DNA from: Amorphoplanes digitatis
GTDB lineage: Bacteria; Actinomycetota; Actinomycetes; Mycobacteriales; Micromonosporaceae
Length of the DNA: 64,000 bases
Direction: 5' to 3'
Assembly (NCBI RefSeq): GCF_014205335.1
Contig: NZ_JACHNH010000001.1
Coordinates: forward strand, 7,000,501-7,064,500
The notes under the pieces were generated by a model. The model did not search any database and was not told where the DNA came from. It saw only the letters and a program-made list of their open reading frames with translations. Below are positions 1 to 8,001 of this stretch, piece after piece (the first letter of the stretch is position 1; each line of letters starts with the position of its first letter). The translations under genes were made by a program, and so were the position numbers.

Positions 1-740
1 GAGAGCTCCTGGCCGTGCAGCGGGTAGCCCATCTCGGTGCGCAGCGTGTCGCGCGCGCCGAGCCCGCACGGGCGGACGCCGGCCGCGACGAGCGTGTCCC
101 AGACGGTGACGGCGTCGTCCCACGGCACGACCAGCTCGTAGCCGTGCTCCCCGGTGTAGCCGGTGCGGCAGACGATCAGGTCGACGCCGCCGATCCGCGC
201 CGGGTTGAACGACATGTAGTCGTGCTCGGTGGGCAGCCCCAGCCCGGTGACGGTCTCGGCCGACAGCGGGCCCTGCACCGCGAGGACGGCGAAGCTGCGG
301 TGCTCGTCGGTGACGGTGATGCCCTCGGGCGCGGCGGCGGCCAGCCGGCGCACGACCTCGGCGGTGTTGGCGGCGTTCGGGATCAGGAAGACCTCGTCCG
401 GCCCGATCAGGTACGCGATCAGGTCGTCGACCACGCCACCGGAGGCGTCGTCGCAGCAGAGCGTGTACTGCGCCTTGCCGGCGGCGATGCGGCCCAGGTC
501 GTTGCTGAGGCAGGAGTTGACGAAGTCCGCGGCGCCCGGACCGGTGACCCGGGCCTTGCCGAGGTGGGACACGTCGAAGACGCCGACGGCCTCGCGTACG
601 GCGGCGTGCTCGCGCAGGACACCCCCGCCCGCGTACTCGAGCGGCATCTCCCAGCCGCCGAAGGCGGCGAACTTGGCCCCGAGCGCGACGTGGCGCTCGT
701 GCAGGGGCGAACGGAGCAGGGCGGCGGCCTCGGCAGACAT
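1..740 (-). CDS. gcvT: Aminomethyltransferase, glycine cleavage T protein (3' part cut by window edge)
   Basis: T protein of the glycine cleavage system; it moves the aminomethyl group from lipoyl-H protein to tetrahydrofolate in the cytosol. Reading the minus strand from the ATG at 740 gives a continuous frame to the window edge that starts MSAEAAALLRSPLHERHV. It carries the family's FGGWEMPLEY segment near residue 28, VGVFDVSHLGK near 53, and RTGYTGEHGYELVV near 210. About 246 residues are present out of a usual 365-375, so the C-terminal third lies outside. The upstream neighbour on the same strand is a membrane protein ending 57 bases away. In M. tuberculosis gcvT also sits beside pepA/pepB in the reverse orientation, which matches this layout. 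The assignment is secure. Confidence 0.95.
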   Translation of the reverse strand, partial: MSAEAAALLRSPLHERHVALGAKFAAFGGWEMPLEYAGGGVLREHAAVREAVGVFDVSHLGKARVTGPGAADFVNSCLSNDLGRIAAGKAQYTLCCDDASGGVVDDLIAYLIGPDEVFLIPNAANTAEVVRRLAAAAPEGITVTDEHRSFAVLAVQGPLSAETVTGLGLPTEHDYMSFNPARIGGVDLIVCRTGYTGEHGYELVVPWDDAVTVWDTLVAAGVRPCGLGARDTLRTEMGYPLHGQEL

Positions 741-796
741 GAGTGGCAACTTACCCGTGGCCTCGGCCGCCGCCGACAGCTACCGGCAGATCCGCA

Positions 797-1429
797 CTAG
801 AACCCGACCCGCTCGATGTCGGTCACCTTGATCGTGAGCTTCTTCTTCGGGCCGGAGGTGTGGGTGAGCTCCTCGTCCGCGTTGTACCGCTCGCCGCTGA
901 CCTCGAACGTGCCGATCATCGGCCCGTCCTCGACGCCGGAGACCTCGTAGGTGACGGCCCAAGTGTCGTCCTCCGACAGCGCCGGGCCGGTGTAGGCCAT
1001 CTTCACCTTGAACTTGATGTTGCAGCCGGCCGAGCCGAAGCACTGCCGGCCGGTGATCTTCGGCGTGAGCTTGAAGTCCGCCGCGACCGGCGGCACGGCC
1101 GGTGCGGCCTCCTCGGTCGGCTCCAGGGGGAAGCCGGGAATCGGGTCCTGCTCTCCCCGGCGCGCCTGCTCCTCCTCCCAGGCGGAGAGGGGCTTATCCG
1201 CCTGTGCCTCGATCCGGTCGGCCGCGACGGTAACCGCGACGCCGAGGCCACCGCAGAGCAGGAGCACCACGGCGACACCGCCCGCGATCAGCCAGGGCAG
1301 GAAGGACTTCTTCTGCCGCGGCGGCGGGGCCGGGGCGAAGCTGGGCGGGGGGAAACCCTGCGGTGCGGGTGGCGGCTGCCAGGGCGGCGGGCCGGAATCG
1401 GTGGGCGGTACGGGGTCGGGGTTGGTCAT
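797..1429 (-). CDS. Proline-rich single-pass membrane protein, unknown function
   Basis: I do not recognise a family. The 210-residue product has a Pro-rich cytoplasmic N-terminus (residues 1-45, many PPP runs), one hydrophobic segment at about 47-69 (WLIAGGVAVVLLLCGG), and a C-terminal extracytoplasmic part. That part looks like a small beta-rich domain and contains the pair CFGSAGC, probably a disulfide. The ATG at 1429 was chosen over an in-frame upstream ATG at 1489 because AAGGA lies 7 bases before it. This layout is common in actinobacterial envelope proteins. It lies between gcvT (same strand) and pepA (divergent). Confidence 0.75.
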   Translation of the reverse strand: MTNPDPVPPTDSGPPPWQPPPAPQGFPPPSFAPAPPPRQKKSFLPWLIAGGVAVVLLLCGGLGVAVTVAADRIEAQADKPLSAWEEEQARRGEQDPIPGFPLEPTEEAAPAVPPVAADFKLTPKITGRQCFGSAGCNIKFKVKMAYTGPALSEDDTWAVTYEVSGVEDGPMIGTFEVSGERYNADEELTHTSGPKKKLTIKVTDIERVGF

Positions 1430-1577
1430 CGCCGTCCTTCGAAATGTGAGGGCCGTCCGGATTGTGAGCCCCGGTGGATGATCTCGCAACGCCGATTACC
1501 CTCCGTGCGCGGACGGTTGACGCAGGCGTGAAGGCGAATTAGGCCGACGAGGGGGCGCCGGAAGGATCACGCAGCCT

Positions 1578-1589
1578 TAACCTTGGTTA
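1578..1589. promoter_or_regulatory. 12-bp palindrome in the divergent pepA intergenic region
   Basis: TAACC-TT-GGTTA is a perfect short palindrome about 110 bases before the pepA start and about 150 bases before the divergent membrane-protein gene. It could be an operator. Only the symmetry is seen; no regulator is implied. Confidence 0.25.
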
Positions 1590-1695
1590 GCATCGGCGGG
1601 ACAACACCGTCCGGCGCGAACCGCGCCGGGGTGACCACACCCGTCGGGGCGTCCCACGAGGGAGCTCCCGGCCCCAGTCGTCGCGGAGAGCCCGA

Positions 1696-3246
1696 GTGAC
1701 CCACCCCGCACCCACCCTCAGCCTGGTCGACAGCGACCCGGCCGAACTGGCCGTCGACGCGATCGTCATCGGGCTGCACAGTCAGCCCGATGAGGGCGGC
1801 GCGGTCCTGCCGGCCGCCGGCGCGGAGAGCATCGCCGCCGCGTTCGACGGAAAGCTGATCTCGACGCTGACCCTGCTCGGCGCGACCGGTACCGCCGGCG
1901 AGGTGATCAAGCTCGCCACGCTCGGCACGGTCGCGGCGCCGCTGATCGTCGCCGTCGGCCTCGGCGACGAGCCCACCGGCTCGGCGCCCGCCACGGAGAC
2001 CCTGCGCCGCGGCACCGGCGCCGCGGTGCGCGCGCTGGCCGGCAGCGCCACCGTCGCGCTGGCGCTGCCGGTGCCCGACGACACCGACGCGCCCGGCGTG
2101 CTGCGCGCGATCCTCGAGGGTGCGCTGCTCGGGTCGTACCGGTTCGCCGGCTACAAGACCAAGCCGCAGCCGACCCGGCGCGACCCGGTCAAGGCGCTCC
2201 AGGTGACCGTGCCCGACGCGGCCGACTCGGCCGCCCGGGCCGAGGTCGAGCGCGCCGAGGTGGTCTCCAAGGTCGTGCGGCAGACCCGGGACTGGGTGAA
2301 CACCGCGCCCAACAAGCTGCGCCCGCCGGACTTCGCCGACGCCGTCGCGGCCGCCGCGGACGGCACCGGCCTCGAGGTCGAGGTGCTGGACTTCGACGCG
2401 CTCAAGGCGGGCGGCTACGGCGGCATCGTCGCGGTCGGCCAGGGCTCCGAGGCGCCGCCGCGGCTGGTCAAGCTCACATACACCCCGCAGGGCGTGGCGA
2501 ACCCGAAGCGGGTCGCGCTGGTCGGCAAGGGCATCACCTTCGACACCGGCGGCATCAGCATCAAGCCGGCCGCGGGCATGTGGGAGATGAAGTCCGACAT
2601 GGCCGGCGCCGCCGCCGTCGGCGCCACGATGCTGGCGGTCGCCGCGCTCCGGCCGCCGGTCGCGGTCACCGGGTACCTGGCCATGGCGGAGAACATGCCC
2701 TCCGGTACGGCGTACCGGCCGGGCGACGTCATCACGATGTTCAACGGCAAGCGGGTCGAGGTGCTCAACACCGACGCCGAGGGCCGCATGGTGCTCGCCG
2801 ACGCGATCGCCCGCGCCTGCGCCGACGGCACCGACTACGTCTTCGAGACGTCCACTCTGACCGGTGGCCAGGTGGTCGCGCTGGGCAAGCGCATCGCCGG
2901 CGTGATGGGCTCGCCGGAGACCTGCGAGCGGGTCAAGGCGGCCGGCGACTCGGTCGGCGAGCCGGCCTGGCCGATGCCGCTGCCGGACGACGTGCGCAAG
3001 GGCATGGAGTCCGAGGTCGCCGACATCAGCCAGGTCAACGCGAGCATGGACCGGGCCGGGCACATGTTGCAGGGCGGCGTGTTCCTGCGCGAGTTCGTGG
3101 CGGACGGCGTGGAGTGGGCGCACATCGACATCGCCGGGCCCTCGTACCACGTGGGCGAGCCCAGCGGTTACTGGACGAAGGGCGGCACCGGCGTGCCGGT
3201 GCGCACCCTGCTGACCCTGATCGACGACATCGCCGCCAACGGCTGA
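1696..3246 (+). CDS. pepA: Leucyl aminopeptidase, M17 family
   Basis: Cytosolic dinuclear-metal aminopeptidase that removes N-terminal residues in peptide turnover. The 516-residue length is normal for M17. The C-terminal catalytic half holds the metal and active-site motifs GKGITFDTGGIS (Lys and Asp ligands), MKSDMAGAAAV (Asp ligand) and NTDAEGRMVLAD (Asp/Glu ligands and catalytic Arg). The N-terminal half is the usual macro-like domain. The start is GTG at 1696 with GGAG about 10 bases upstream. A hairpin terminator follows within 10 bases of the stop. The neighbouring genes gcvT, lpdA and sucB match the conserved actinobacterial order. Confidence 0.95.
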   Translation: MTHPAPTLSLVDSDPAELAVDAIVIGLHSQPDEGGAVLPAAGAESIAAAFDGKLISTLTLLGATGTAGEVIKLATLGTVAAPLIVAVGLGDEPTGSAPATETLRRGTGAAVRALAGSATVALALPVPDDTDAPGVLRAILEGALLGSYRFAGYKTKPQPTRRDPVKALQVTVPDAADSAARAEVERAEVVSKVVRQTRDWVNTAPNKLRPPDFADAVAAAADGTGLEVEVLDFDALKAGGYGGIVAVGQGSEAPPRLVKLTYTPQGVANPKRVALVGKGITFDTGGISIKPAAGMWEMKSDMAGAAAVGATMLAVAALRPPVAVTGYLAMAENMPSGTAYRPGDVITMFNGKRVEVLNTDAEGRMVLADAIARACADGTDYVFETSTLTGGQVVALGKRIAGVMGSPETCERVKAAGDSVGEPAWPMPLPDDVRKGMESEVADISQVNASMDRAGHMLQGGVFLREFVADGVEWAHIDIAGPSYHVGEPSGYWTKGGTGVPVRTLLTLIDDIAANG

Positions 3247-3253
3247 ACCCCGG

Positions 3254-3291
3254 AACGCCGCCCGTGCCCTCTCAGGAGGCCGGGCGGCGTT
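3254..3291 (+). terminator. Rho-independent terminator of pepA
   Basis: The 11-bp arms AACGCCGCCCG and CGGGCGGCGTT are perfectly complementary, separated by 16 bases and followed by TTTCT. The hairpin spans the stop codon of the convergent gene ending at 3272, so it overlaps that gene's last codons. Confidence 0.75.
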
Positions 3292-3595
3292 TCTGGCGTG
3301 CGTTGTAGTCGCGCATCCGCTGGGGGTAGCCCATCAGCCGGATGTCGTAGATGGGCATGGCGAGCTGGTGCGCGAAGCGCCGGGCGGTCTCCGGGGAGTC
3401 CACGCGCCGCCGGGTCCACTCGCCGTCGTGTGCCACGAGCAACACGGTGGTCTCGGTCACCGTCGTACGGGGCTCGATGTAGCCCTCGACGCCACGCCGG
3501 GATCGGACAAACTCCGCAAGATGCTCAAGATCGGCACGATCCGCCGGACGGCCGCCCCCACGGATCGGCTCCTTGCGTCGCCGGAACCACGCCAC
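3272..3595 (-). CDS. Conserved hypothetical protein
   Basis: A 107-residue basic protein of unknown function. The start is set at GTG 3595 because a perfect AAGGAG lies 6 bases upstream; a longer frame upstream lacks any such site. It begins MAWFRRRKEP and has a central beta-rich stretch (TTVTETTVLLVAHDGEWTRR) and a basic tail ending QKRRPAS. No signal peptide or membrane segment is visible. It is convergent with pepA and divergent from lpdA, where it may share the intergenic promoter region. Its function is unknown. Confidence 0.7.
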   Translation of the reverse strand: MAWFRRRKEPIRGGGRPADRADLEHLAEFVRSRRGVEGYIEPRTTVTETTVLLVAHDGEWTRRRVDSPETARRFAHQLAMPIYDIRLMGYPQRMRDYNARQKRRPAS

Positions 3596-3758
3596 GCCCC
3601 ACTCCTTACCGTCAATTGCCGCAAGGGTACGTCCTGCGCCCCTCTCGTTGGGCACCTGGATACATAGACAGGCGCGGTAAGTGACAAGATGGCCAGGACA
3701 GCTGTGACCGTTTCCACCATGCGACCCATGTGGCGACGAACGCGATCCGGGAGTAGAC

Positions 3759-5144
3759 GTGAGCCAGCCGGGCGGAACCTTCGACATCGTGATCCTCGGC
3801 GCCGGCAGCGGCGGCTATGCCGCCGCGCTGCGCGCGGCCGAGCTGAACCTGTCGGTGGCCCTGATCGACAAGGCGGAGCTGGGCGGAACCTGCCTGCACC
3901 GCGGCTGCATTCCGACAAAGGCCCTGCTGCACGCGGCCGAGCTCGCCGACCAGACCCGCGAGAGCGAGCAGTTCGGCATCAAGGCCGACCTGGTCGGCAT
4001 CGACATGGCCGGTGTGAACGCCTATAAGGACGGTGTCGTCGGCCGCCTCTACAAGGGCCTGCAGGGCCTGATGAAGCAGCCGAACATCACAATGGTCCAG
4101 GGCGCCGGCAAGCTGATCTCCCGTGACACGGTCGAGGTCGACGGCGCGCGCTACACCGGACGCAACATCATCCTCGCCACCGGCTCCTATTCCCGCTCGC
4201 TGCCCGGCCTCGAGGTCGACGGCAAGCGCGTGCTGACCAGCGAGCACGCCCTGCGCCTCGACCGGGTGCCGGCCTCCGCGATCGTGCTCGGCGGCGGCGT
4301 CATCGGCGTCGAGTTCGCCAGCGTCTGGAAGTCCTTCGGCGCCGACGTGACGATTCTCGAGGCGCTGCCCCGGCTGGTCGCCGCCGAGGACGAGGAGATC
4401 TCGAAGGCGGTCGAGCGCGCCTTCCGCAAGCGGAAGATCAACTTCAAGGTCGGCAAGCCGTTCGAGAAGGTCGAGTACACCGAGAACGGCGTCAAGGCCT
4501 ACCTCGCCGGCGGCGAGAGCGTCGAGGCCGAGATCCTGCTGGTCGCGGTCGGCCGCGGCCCGACCACCAGCGACCTGGGCTACGAGCAGCAGGGCATCAC
4601 CCTCGACCGGGGCTTCGTGATCACCAACGAGCGCATGCACACCGGCGTCGGCAACATCTACGCGGTCGGCGACATCGTGCCCGGCCTCCAGCTGGCGCAC
4701 CGCGGCTTCCAGCAGGGCATCTTCGTGGCCGAGGAGATCGCGGGCAAGAACCCGGCCGTCATCGACGAGAACGGCATCCCCCGCGTCACCTACTCGGACC
4801 CCGAGGTCGCCTCGGTCGGCCTGACCGAGGCCAAGGCCAAGGAGCAGTACGGCGCCGACAAGGTCACGTCGTACAGCTACAACCTCGGCGGCAACGGCAA
4901 GAGCCAGATCCTCAAGACGCAGGGCTTCGTGAAGCTGGTCCGGGTCAACGACGGCCCGGTCGTCGGCGTGCACATGGTCGGTGCCCGGATGGGCGAGCTC
5001 GTCGGCGAGGCTCAGCTGATCTACAACTGGGAGGCGTTCCCGGAAGAGGTCGCCCAGCTGGTGCACGCACACCCGACCCAGAACGAGGCGCTCGGTGAGG
5101 CGTTCCTCGCACTGGCCGGCAAGCCGCTGCACGCACACGCCTGA
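3759..5144 (+). CDS. lpdA: Dihydrolipoyl dehydrogenase (E3)
   Basis: FAD disulfide oxidoreductase that reoxidises dihydrolipoyl groups of 2-oxoacid dehydrogenase complexes and the glycine cleavage system, reducing NAD+. The 461 residues include the FAD Rossmann motif GAGSGGYAAAL (14-24), the redox disulfide GGTCLHRGCIP (Cys45 and Cys50), an NAD fold GGGVIGVEFAS near 180, and the C-terminal His-Glu dyad in HAHPTQNEALGE. The start is GTG at 3759 with GGGAG upstream. It lies 47 bases before sucB, so the E3 and E2 genes are probably cotranscribed. gcvT, another lipoyl user, is nearby. Confidence 0.96.
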   Translation: MSQPGGTFDIVILGAGSGGYAAALRAAELNLSVALIDKAELGGTCLHRGCIPTKALLHAAELADQTRESEQFGIKADLVGIDMAGVNAYKDGVVGRLYKGLQGLMKQPNITMVQGAGKLISRDTVEVDGARYTGRNIILATGSYSRSLPGLEVDGKRVLTSEHALRLDRVPASAIVLGGGVIGVEFASVWKSFGADVTILEALPRLVAAEDEEISKAVERAFRKRKINFKVGKPFEKVEYTENGVKAYLAGGESVEAEILLVAVGRGPTTSDLGYEQQGITLDRGFVITNERMHTGVGNIYAVGDIVPGLQLAHRGFQQGIFVAEEIAGKNPAVIDENGIPRVTYSDPEVASVGLTEAKAKEQYGADKVTSYSYNLGGNGKSQILKTQGFVKLVRVNDGPVVGVHMVGARMGELVGEAQLIYNWEAFPEEVAQLVHAHPTQNEALGEAFLALAGKPLHAHA

Positions 5145-5191
5145 TTTCGATACTGATCCGACCCGTTAGAGCGGTTAAGGAGTTCTGAGAC

Positions 5192-6967
5192 ATGCCGGTA
5201 TCGGTCACCATGCCCCGGCTGGGTGAGAGCGTCACCGAGGGCACCGTCACGCGCTGGCTCAAGCAGGAGGGCGAGCGGGTCGAGGCCGACGAGCCGCTGC
5301 TCGAGGTCTCCACTGACAAGGTCGACACCGAGATCCCGTCGCCGGCCGCCGGTGTGCTCACGCGCATCGTCGTGGCCGAGGACGAGACCGCGGACGTCGG
5401 CAGCGAGCTCGCGGTCATCGCCGGCGACGGCGAGGACGAGGACTCCGCCGCGCCCGCGCCCGCCGCGGCCGCGCAGGAGGAGGCCGAGCCCGAGCCGGCC
5501 GCGCAGGAGGCACCCTCGACCGAGCAGCCGGTCGCGCAGGAGGCACCGGCGCCGCAGGCCGCCGCGCAGACGGGCGGCGGCGGGGGCACCGCCGTCAAGA
5601 TGCCCGCGCTGGGCGAGAGCGTCACCGAGGGCACCGTCACCCGCTGGCTCAAGCAGGTCGGTGACACGGTCGAGGCCGACGAGCCGCTGCTCGAGGTCTC
5701 CACCGACAAGGTCGACACCGAGATCCCGTCGCCGGTCGCCGGCACCGTCCTGGAGATCAAGGTCCCCGAGGACGAGACCGTCGAGGTCGGCGCCGACCTG
5801 GCCATCATCGGCAGCGCCGGCAGCGCGCCCGCCGAGGCGCCGAAGCCCGCCGCACCGGCACCGCAGCAGGCCGCCAAGCCCGAGCCGAAGGCCGAGCCGA
5901 AGCCCGCGCCGAAGCCGGCACCGCAGCAGCAGTCCGCGCCGCTGGTCGAGTCGAAGCCCGCGCCGGAGCCCGAGGCACCGGCGCCGGCGCAGGCCGCCGC
6001 CCCGGCCGCCGAGAAGGTCAGCTCCAACGGCGCCGGCGACGCCGGCTACGTGACGCCGCTGGTCCGCAAGCTCGCCGCCGAGAAGGGCGTCGACCTCTCG
6101 TCGGTCACCGGCACCGGCGTCGGCGGCCGGATCCGCAAGCAGGACGTCATCGAGGCCGCCGAGAAGGCCGCCGCCGCGAAGGCCGCCCCGGCCCGCCAGG
6201 AGGCCCCGGCGCCCGCCGCCAAGGCGGCCCCGAGCCCGCTGCGGGGACGCACCGAGAAGCTGACCCGGATCCGCGCGACGATCGCCCGCCGCATGGTGGA
6301 GTCGCTGCACGTCTCGGCGCAGCTCACCACGGTGGTCGAGGTCGACATCACCAAGGTCGCCACCCTGCGGGGCAAGGCCAAGGTCGCCTTCCAGGCCAAG
6401 CACGGCGCGAAGCTGACGTTCCTGCCGTTCCTGGCGCTGGCCGCGGTCGAGGCGCTGCGCGAGCACCCGGTGGTCAACTCGTCGATCGACCAGGAGGCCG
6501 GCACGGTCACCTACCACGACGGCGAGCACCTCGGCATCGCGGTGGACACCCCGAAGGGCCTGGTCGTCCCGGTCATCCGGGACGCCGGCGACCTCAACCT
6601 GGCCGGCCTGGCCAAGCGGATCGCCGACGTCGCGGAGCGCACCCGCAACAACAAGATCAGCCCGGACGAGCTGTCCGGCGGCACCTTCACGCTGACCAAC
6701 ACGGGCAGCCGGGGCGCGCTCTTCGACACCCCGATCATCAACCAGCCGCAGGTCGGCATCCTCGGCACCGGCGCGGTGGTCAAGCGCGCGGTGGTCGTCG
6801 ACGACCCGAACCTGGGCGAGCTGATCGTGCCGCGCTCGATGATCTACCTGGCGCTCAGCTACGACCACCGGATCGTGGACGGCGCGGACGCCGCCCGCTT
6901 CCTGGTGACGATGAAGGACCGGCTGGAGGCCGGCCAGTTCGAGGGAGACCTCGGCCTGTCCTCCTGA
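5192..6967 (+). CDS. sucB: 2-oxoglutarate/pyruvate dehydrogenase E2, dihydrolipoyl acyltransferase
   Basis: Acyl-carrying core subunit of a 2-oxoacid dehydrogenase complex. There are two near-identical N-terminal lipoyl domains, each with the DKVDTEIPSP lipoylation motif (Lys43 and Lys173). They are joined by Ala/Pro/Glu/Lys-rich swinging linkers, followed by a peripheral subunit-binding domain (about 285-325, GVGGRIRKQDV) and a catalytic domain with SYDHRIVDG (His559). The 591-residue length fits two-lipoyl E2 proteins. AAGGAG lies 9 bases before ATG 5192. A strong terminator follows. In actinobacteria this E2 often serves the pyruvate complex too (DlaT), so sucB versus dlaT is not decided by sequence alone. 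The lipoyl makers lipB and lipA lie downstream. Confidence 0.94.
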   Translation: MPVSVTMPRLGESVTEGTVTRWLKQEGERVEADEPLLEVSTDKVDTEIPSPAAGVLTRIVVAEDETADVGSELAVIAGDGEDEDSAAPAPAAAAQEEAEPEPAAQEAPSTEQPVAQEAPAPQAAAQTGGGGGTAVKMPALGESVTEGTVTRWLKQVGDTVEADEPLLEVSTDKVDTEIPSPVAGTVLEIKVPEDETVEVGADLAIIGSAGSAPAEAPKPAAPAPQQAAKPEPKAEPKPAPKPAPQQQSAPLVESKPAPEPEAPAPAQAAAPAAEKVSSNGAGDAGYVTPLVRKLAAEKGVDLSSVTGTGVGGRIRKQDVIEAAEKAAAAKAAPARQEAPAPAAKAAPSPLRGRTEKLTRIRATIARRMVESLHVSAQLTTVVEVDITKVATLRGKAKVAFQAKHGAKLTFLPFLALAAVEALREHPVVNSSIDQEAGTVTYHDGEHLGIAVDTPKGLVVPVIRDAGDLNLAGLAKRIADVAERTRNNKISPDELSGGTFTLTNTGSRGALFDTPIINQPQVGILGTGAVVKRAVVVDDPNLGELIVPRSMIYLALSYDHRIVDGADAARFLVTMKDRLEAGQFEGDLGLSS

Positions 6968-6985
6968 TCCGGGACGGAACGTGAG

Positions 6986-7016
6986 ACAGGGGGCGCCCAG
7001 CGCCCCCTGTTTTTGT
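6986..7016 (+). terminator. Rho-independent terminator after sucB
   Basis: Perfect 11-bp arms ACAGGGGGCGC and GCGCCCCCTGT close a 3-base loop (CCA), followed by TTTTGTTTT. It is a textbook intrinsic terminator closing the lpdA-sucB unit 18 bases after the stop. Confidence 0.93.
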
Positions 7017-7051
7017 TTTGACCGGGATCAGCTTCGGGCAATGATGGAAGC

Positions 7052-7969
7052 ATGCGGATCATCCTGGCCGGCGCGTCCGGTTTTCTCGGCACCCGGCTCA
7101 CCGGCCGGCTGCGCGCCGCCGGCCACGACCTCACCCTGCTCGTCCGCCGTCCCGCGCAGGAGCCCGGTGAGGCGACCTGGCAGCCGTCGGCGGGTCAGCT
7201 CGACCCGGCCGTCGTCGCCGGCGCCGACGCGGTGATCAACCTGGCCGGCGCGGGCGTCGGCGACCGGCGCTGGAACGCCCGCTACAAGGGCCTGATCCGG
7301 AGCAGCCGGGTGGACACGGCCGGCACGATCGCCCAGACGGTCCGGAGCCTGCCCGCCGCCGACCGCCCGCGGGTCCTGCTCCAGTCCTCCGCCGTCGGCT
7401 GGTACGGCGACACCGGGGACCGCCAGGTCACCGAGGACTCCCCGGCCGGCAGCGGCTTCCTCGCCGACGTGTGCCGGGTCTGGGAGGCGGCCGTGCGGCC
7501 CGCCGAGGACGCGGGCATCCGGGTCGCGCTGCTGCGCACCGGGCTGCCGCTGGACTCCCGCGGCGGCCTGCTCAAGCCGCAGATGGTGCCCTTCCGGCTG
7601 GGCGTCGGCGCCCGGCTCGGCGGCGGCCGGCAGTGGGTGCCCTGGATCGGCCTGAACGACTGGCTCAGCGCCACCGACTTCCTGCTCGATCGCGACGACC
7701 TGGCCGGCCCGGTCAACATGGTCGGCCCGGAGCCGGTGACCAACGCCACGTTCACCCGGGTGCTGGGCCGGGTGCTGAACCGCCCGGCCGTGCTCCAGGT
7801 GCCGGGTATCGCGCTCCAGGTGGCGCTCGGCGAGTTCGCGCACGAGGCGCTGCGCAGTCAACGGGTGCTGCCCGGTGTCCTCCAGCGGACCGGCTTCGTG
7901 TTCGCCCAGCCGACCCTCGAGGTGGCGCTGCGCGCGGCGATCGACCGGGAATCGAACGCCGTGGCCTGA
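7052..7969 (+). CDS. TIGR01777-family NAD(P)-dependent epimerase
   Basis: Extended short-chain dehydrogenase/reductase of the TIGR01777 (SulA-like) group; the substrate is unknown. The 305 residues begin MRIILAGASGFLGTRLTGRL, which contains the nucleotide-binding GxSGFLG motif. They continue with INLAGAGVGDRRWN near 70, SSAVGWYGDTGD near 115, and a C-terminal NMVGPEPVTNATF segment, all typical of this family. The gene order E2, epimerase, lipB, lipA is the same in mycobacteria (Rv2215-Rv2218, from memory), suggesting a link to lipoate metabolism that remains unproven. It starts at ATG 7052 just after the sucB terminator, so it probably has its own promoter. Confidence 0.88.
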   Translation: MRIILAGASGFLGTRLTGRLRAAGHDLTLLVRRPAQEPGEATWQPSAGQLDPAVVAGADAVINLAGAGVGDRRWNARYKGLIRSSRVDTAGTIAQTVRSLPAADRPRVLLQSSAVGWYGDTGDRQVTEDSPAGSGFLADVCRVWEAAVRPAEDAGIRVALLRTGLPLDSRGGLLKPQMVPFRLGVGARLGGGRQWVPWIGLNDWLSATDFLLDRDDLAGPVNMVGPEPVTNATFTRVLGRVLNRPAVLQVPGIALQVALGEFAHEALRSQRVLPGVLQRTGFVFAQPTLEVALRAAIDRESNAVA

Positions 7970-8001
7970 GCCGGGAACCGGGCTTTGCTAACCTGCGGCT
8001 G

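Noticed and set aside
1429..1489. An upstream start for the proline-rich membrane protein
   Set aside because: The 20 added residues have no ribosome site, whereas AAGGA precedes the ATG at 1429.
5021..6868. A long minus-strand frame opposite lpdA/sucB
   Set aside because: It lies antisense to two certain genes and has low-complexity Gly/Arg/Leu composition with no family features.
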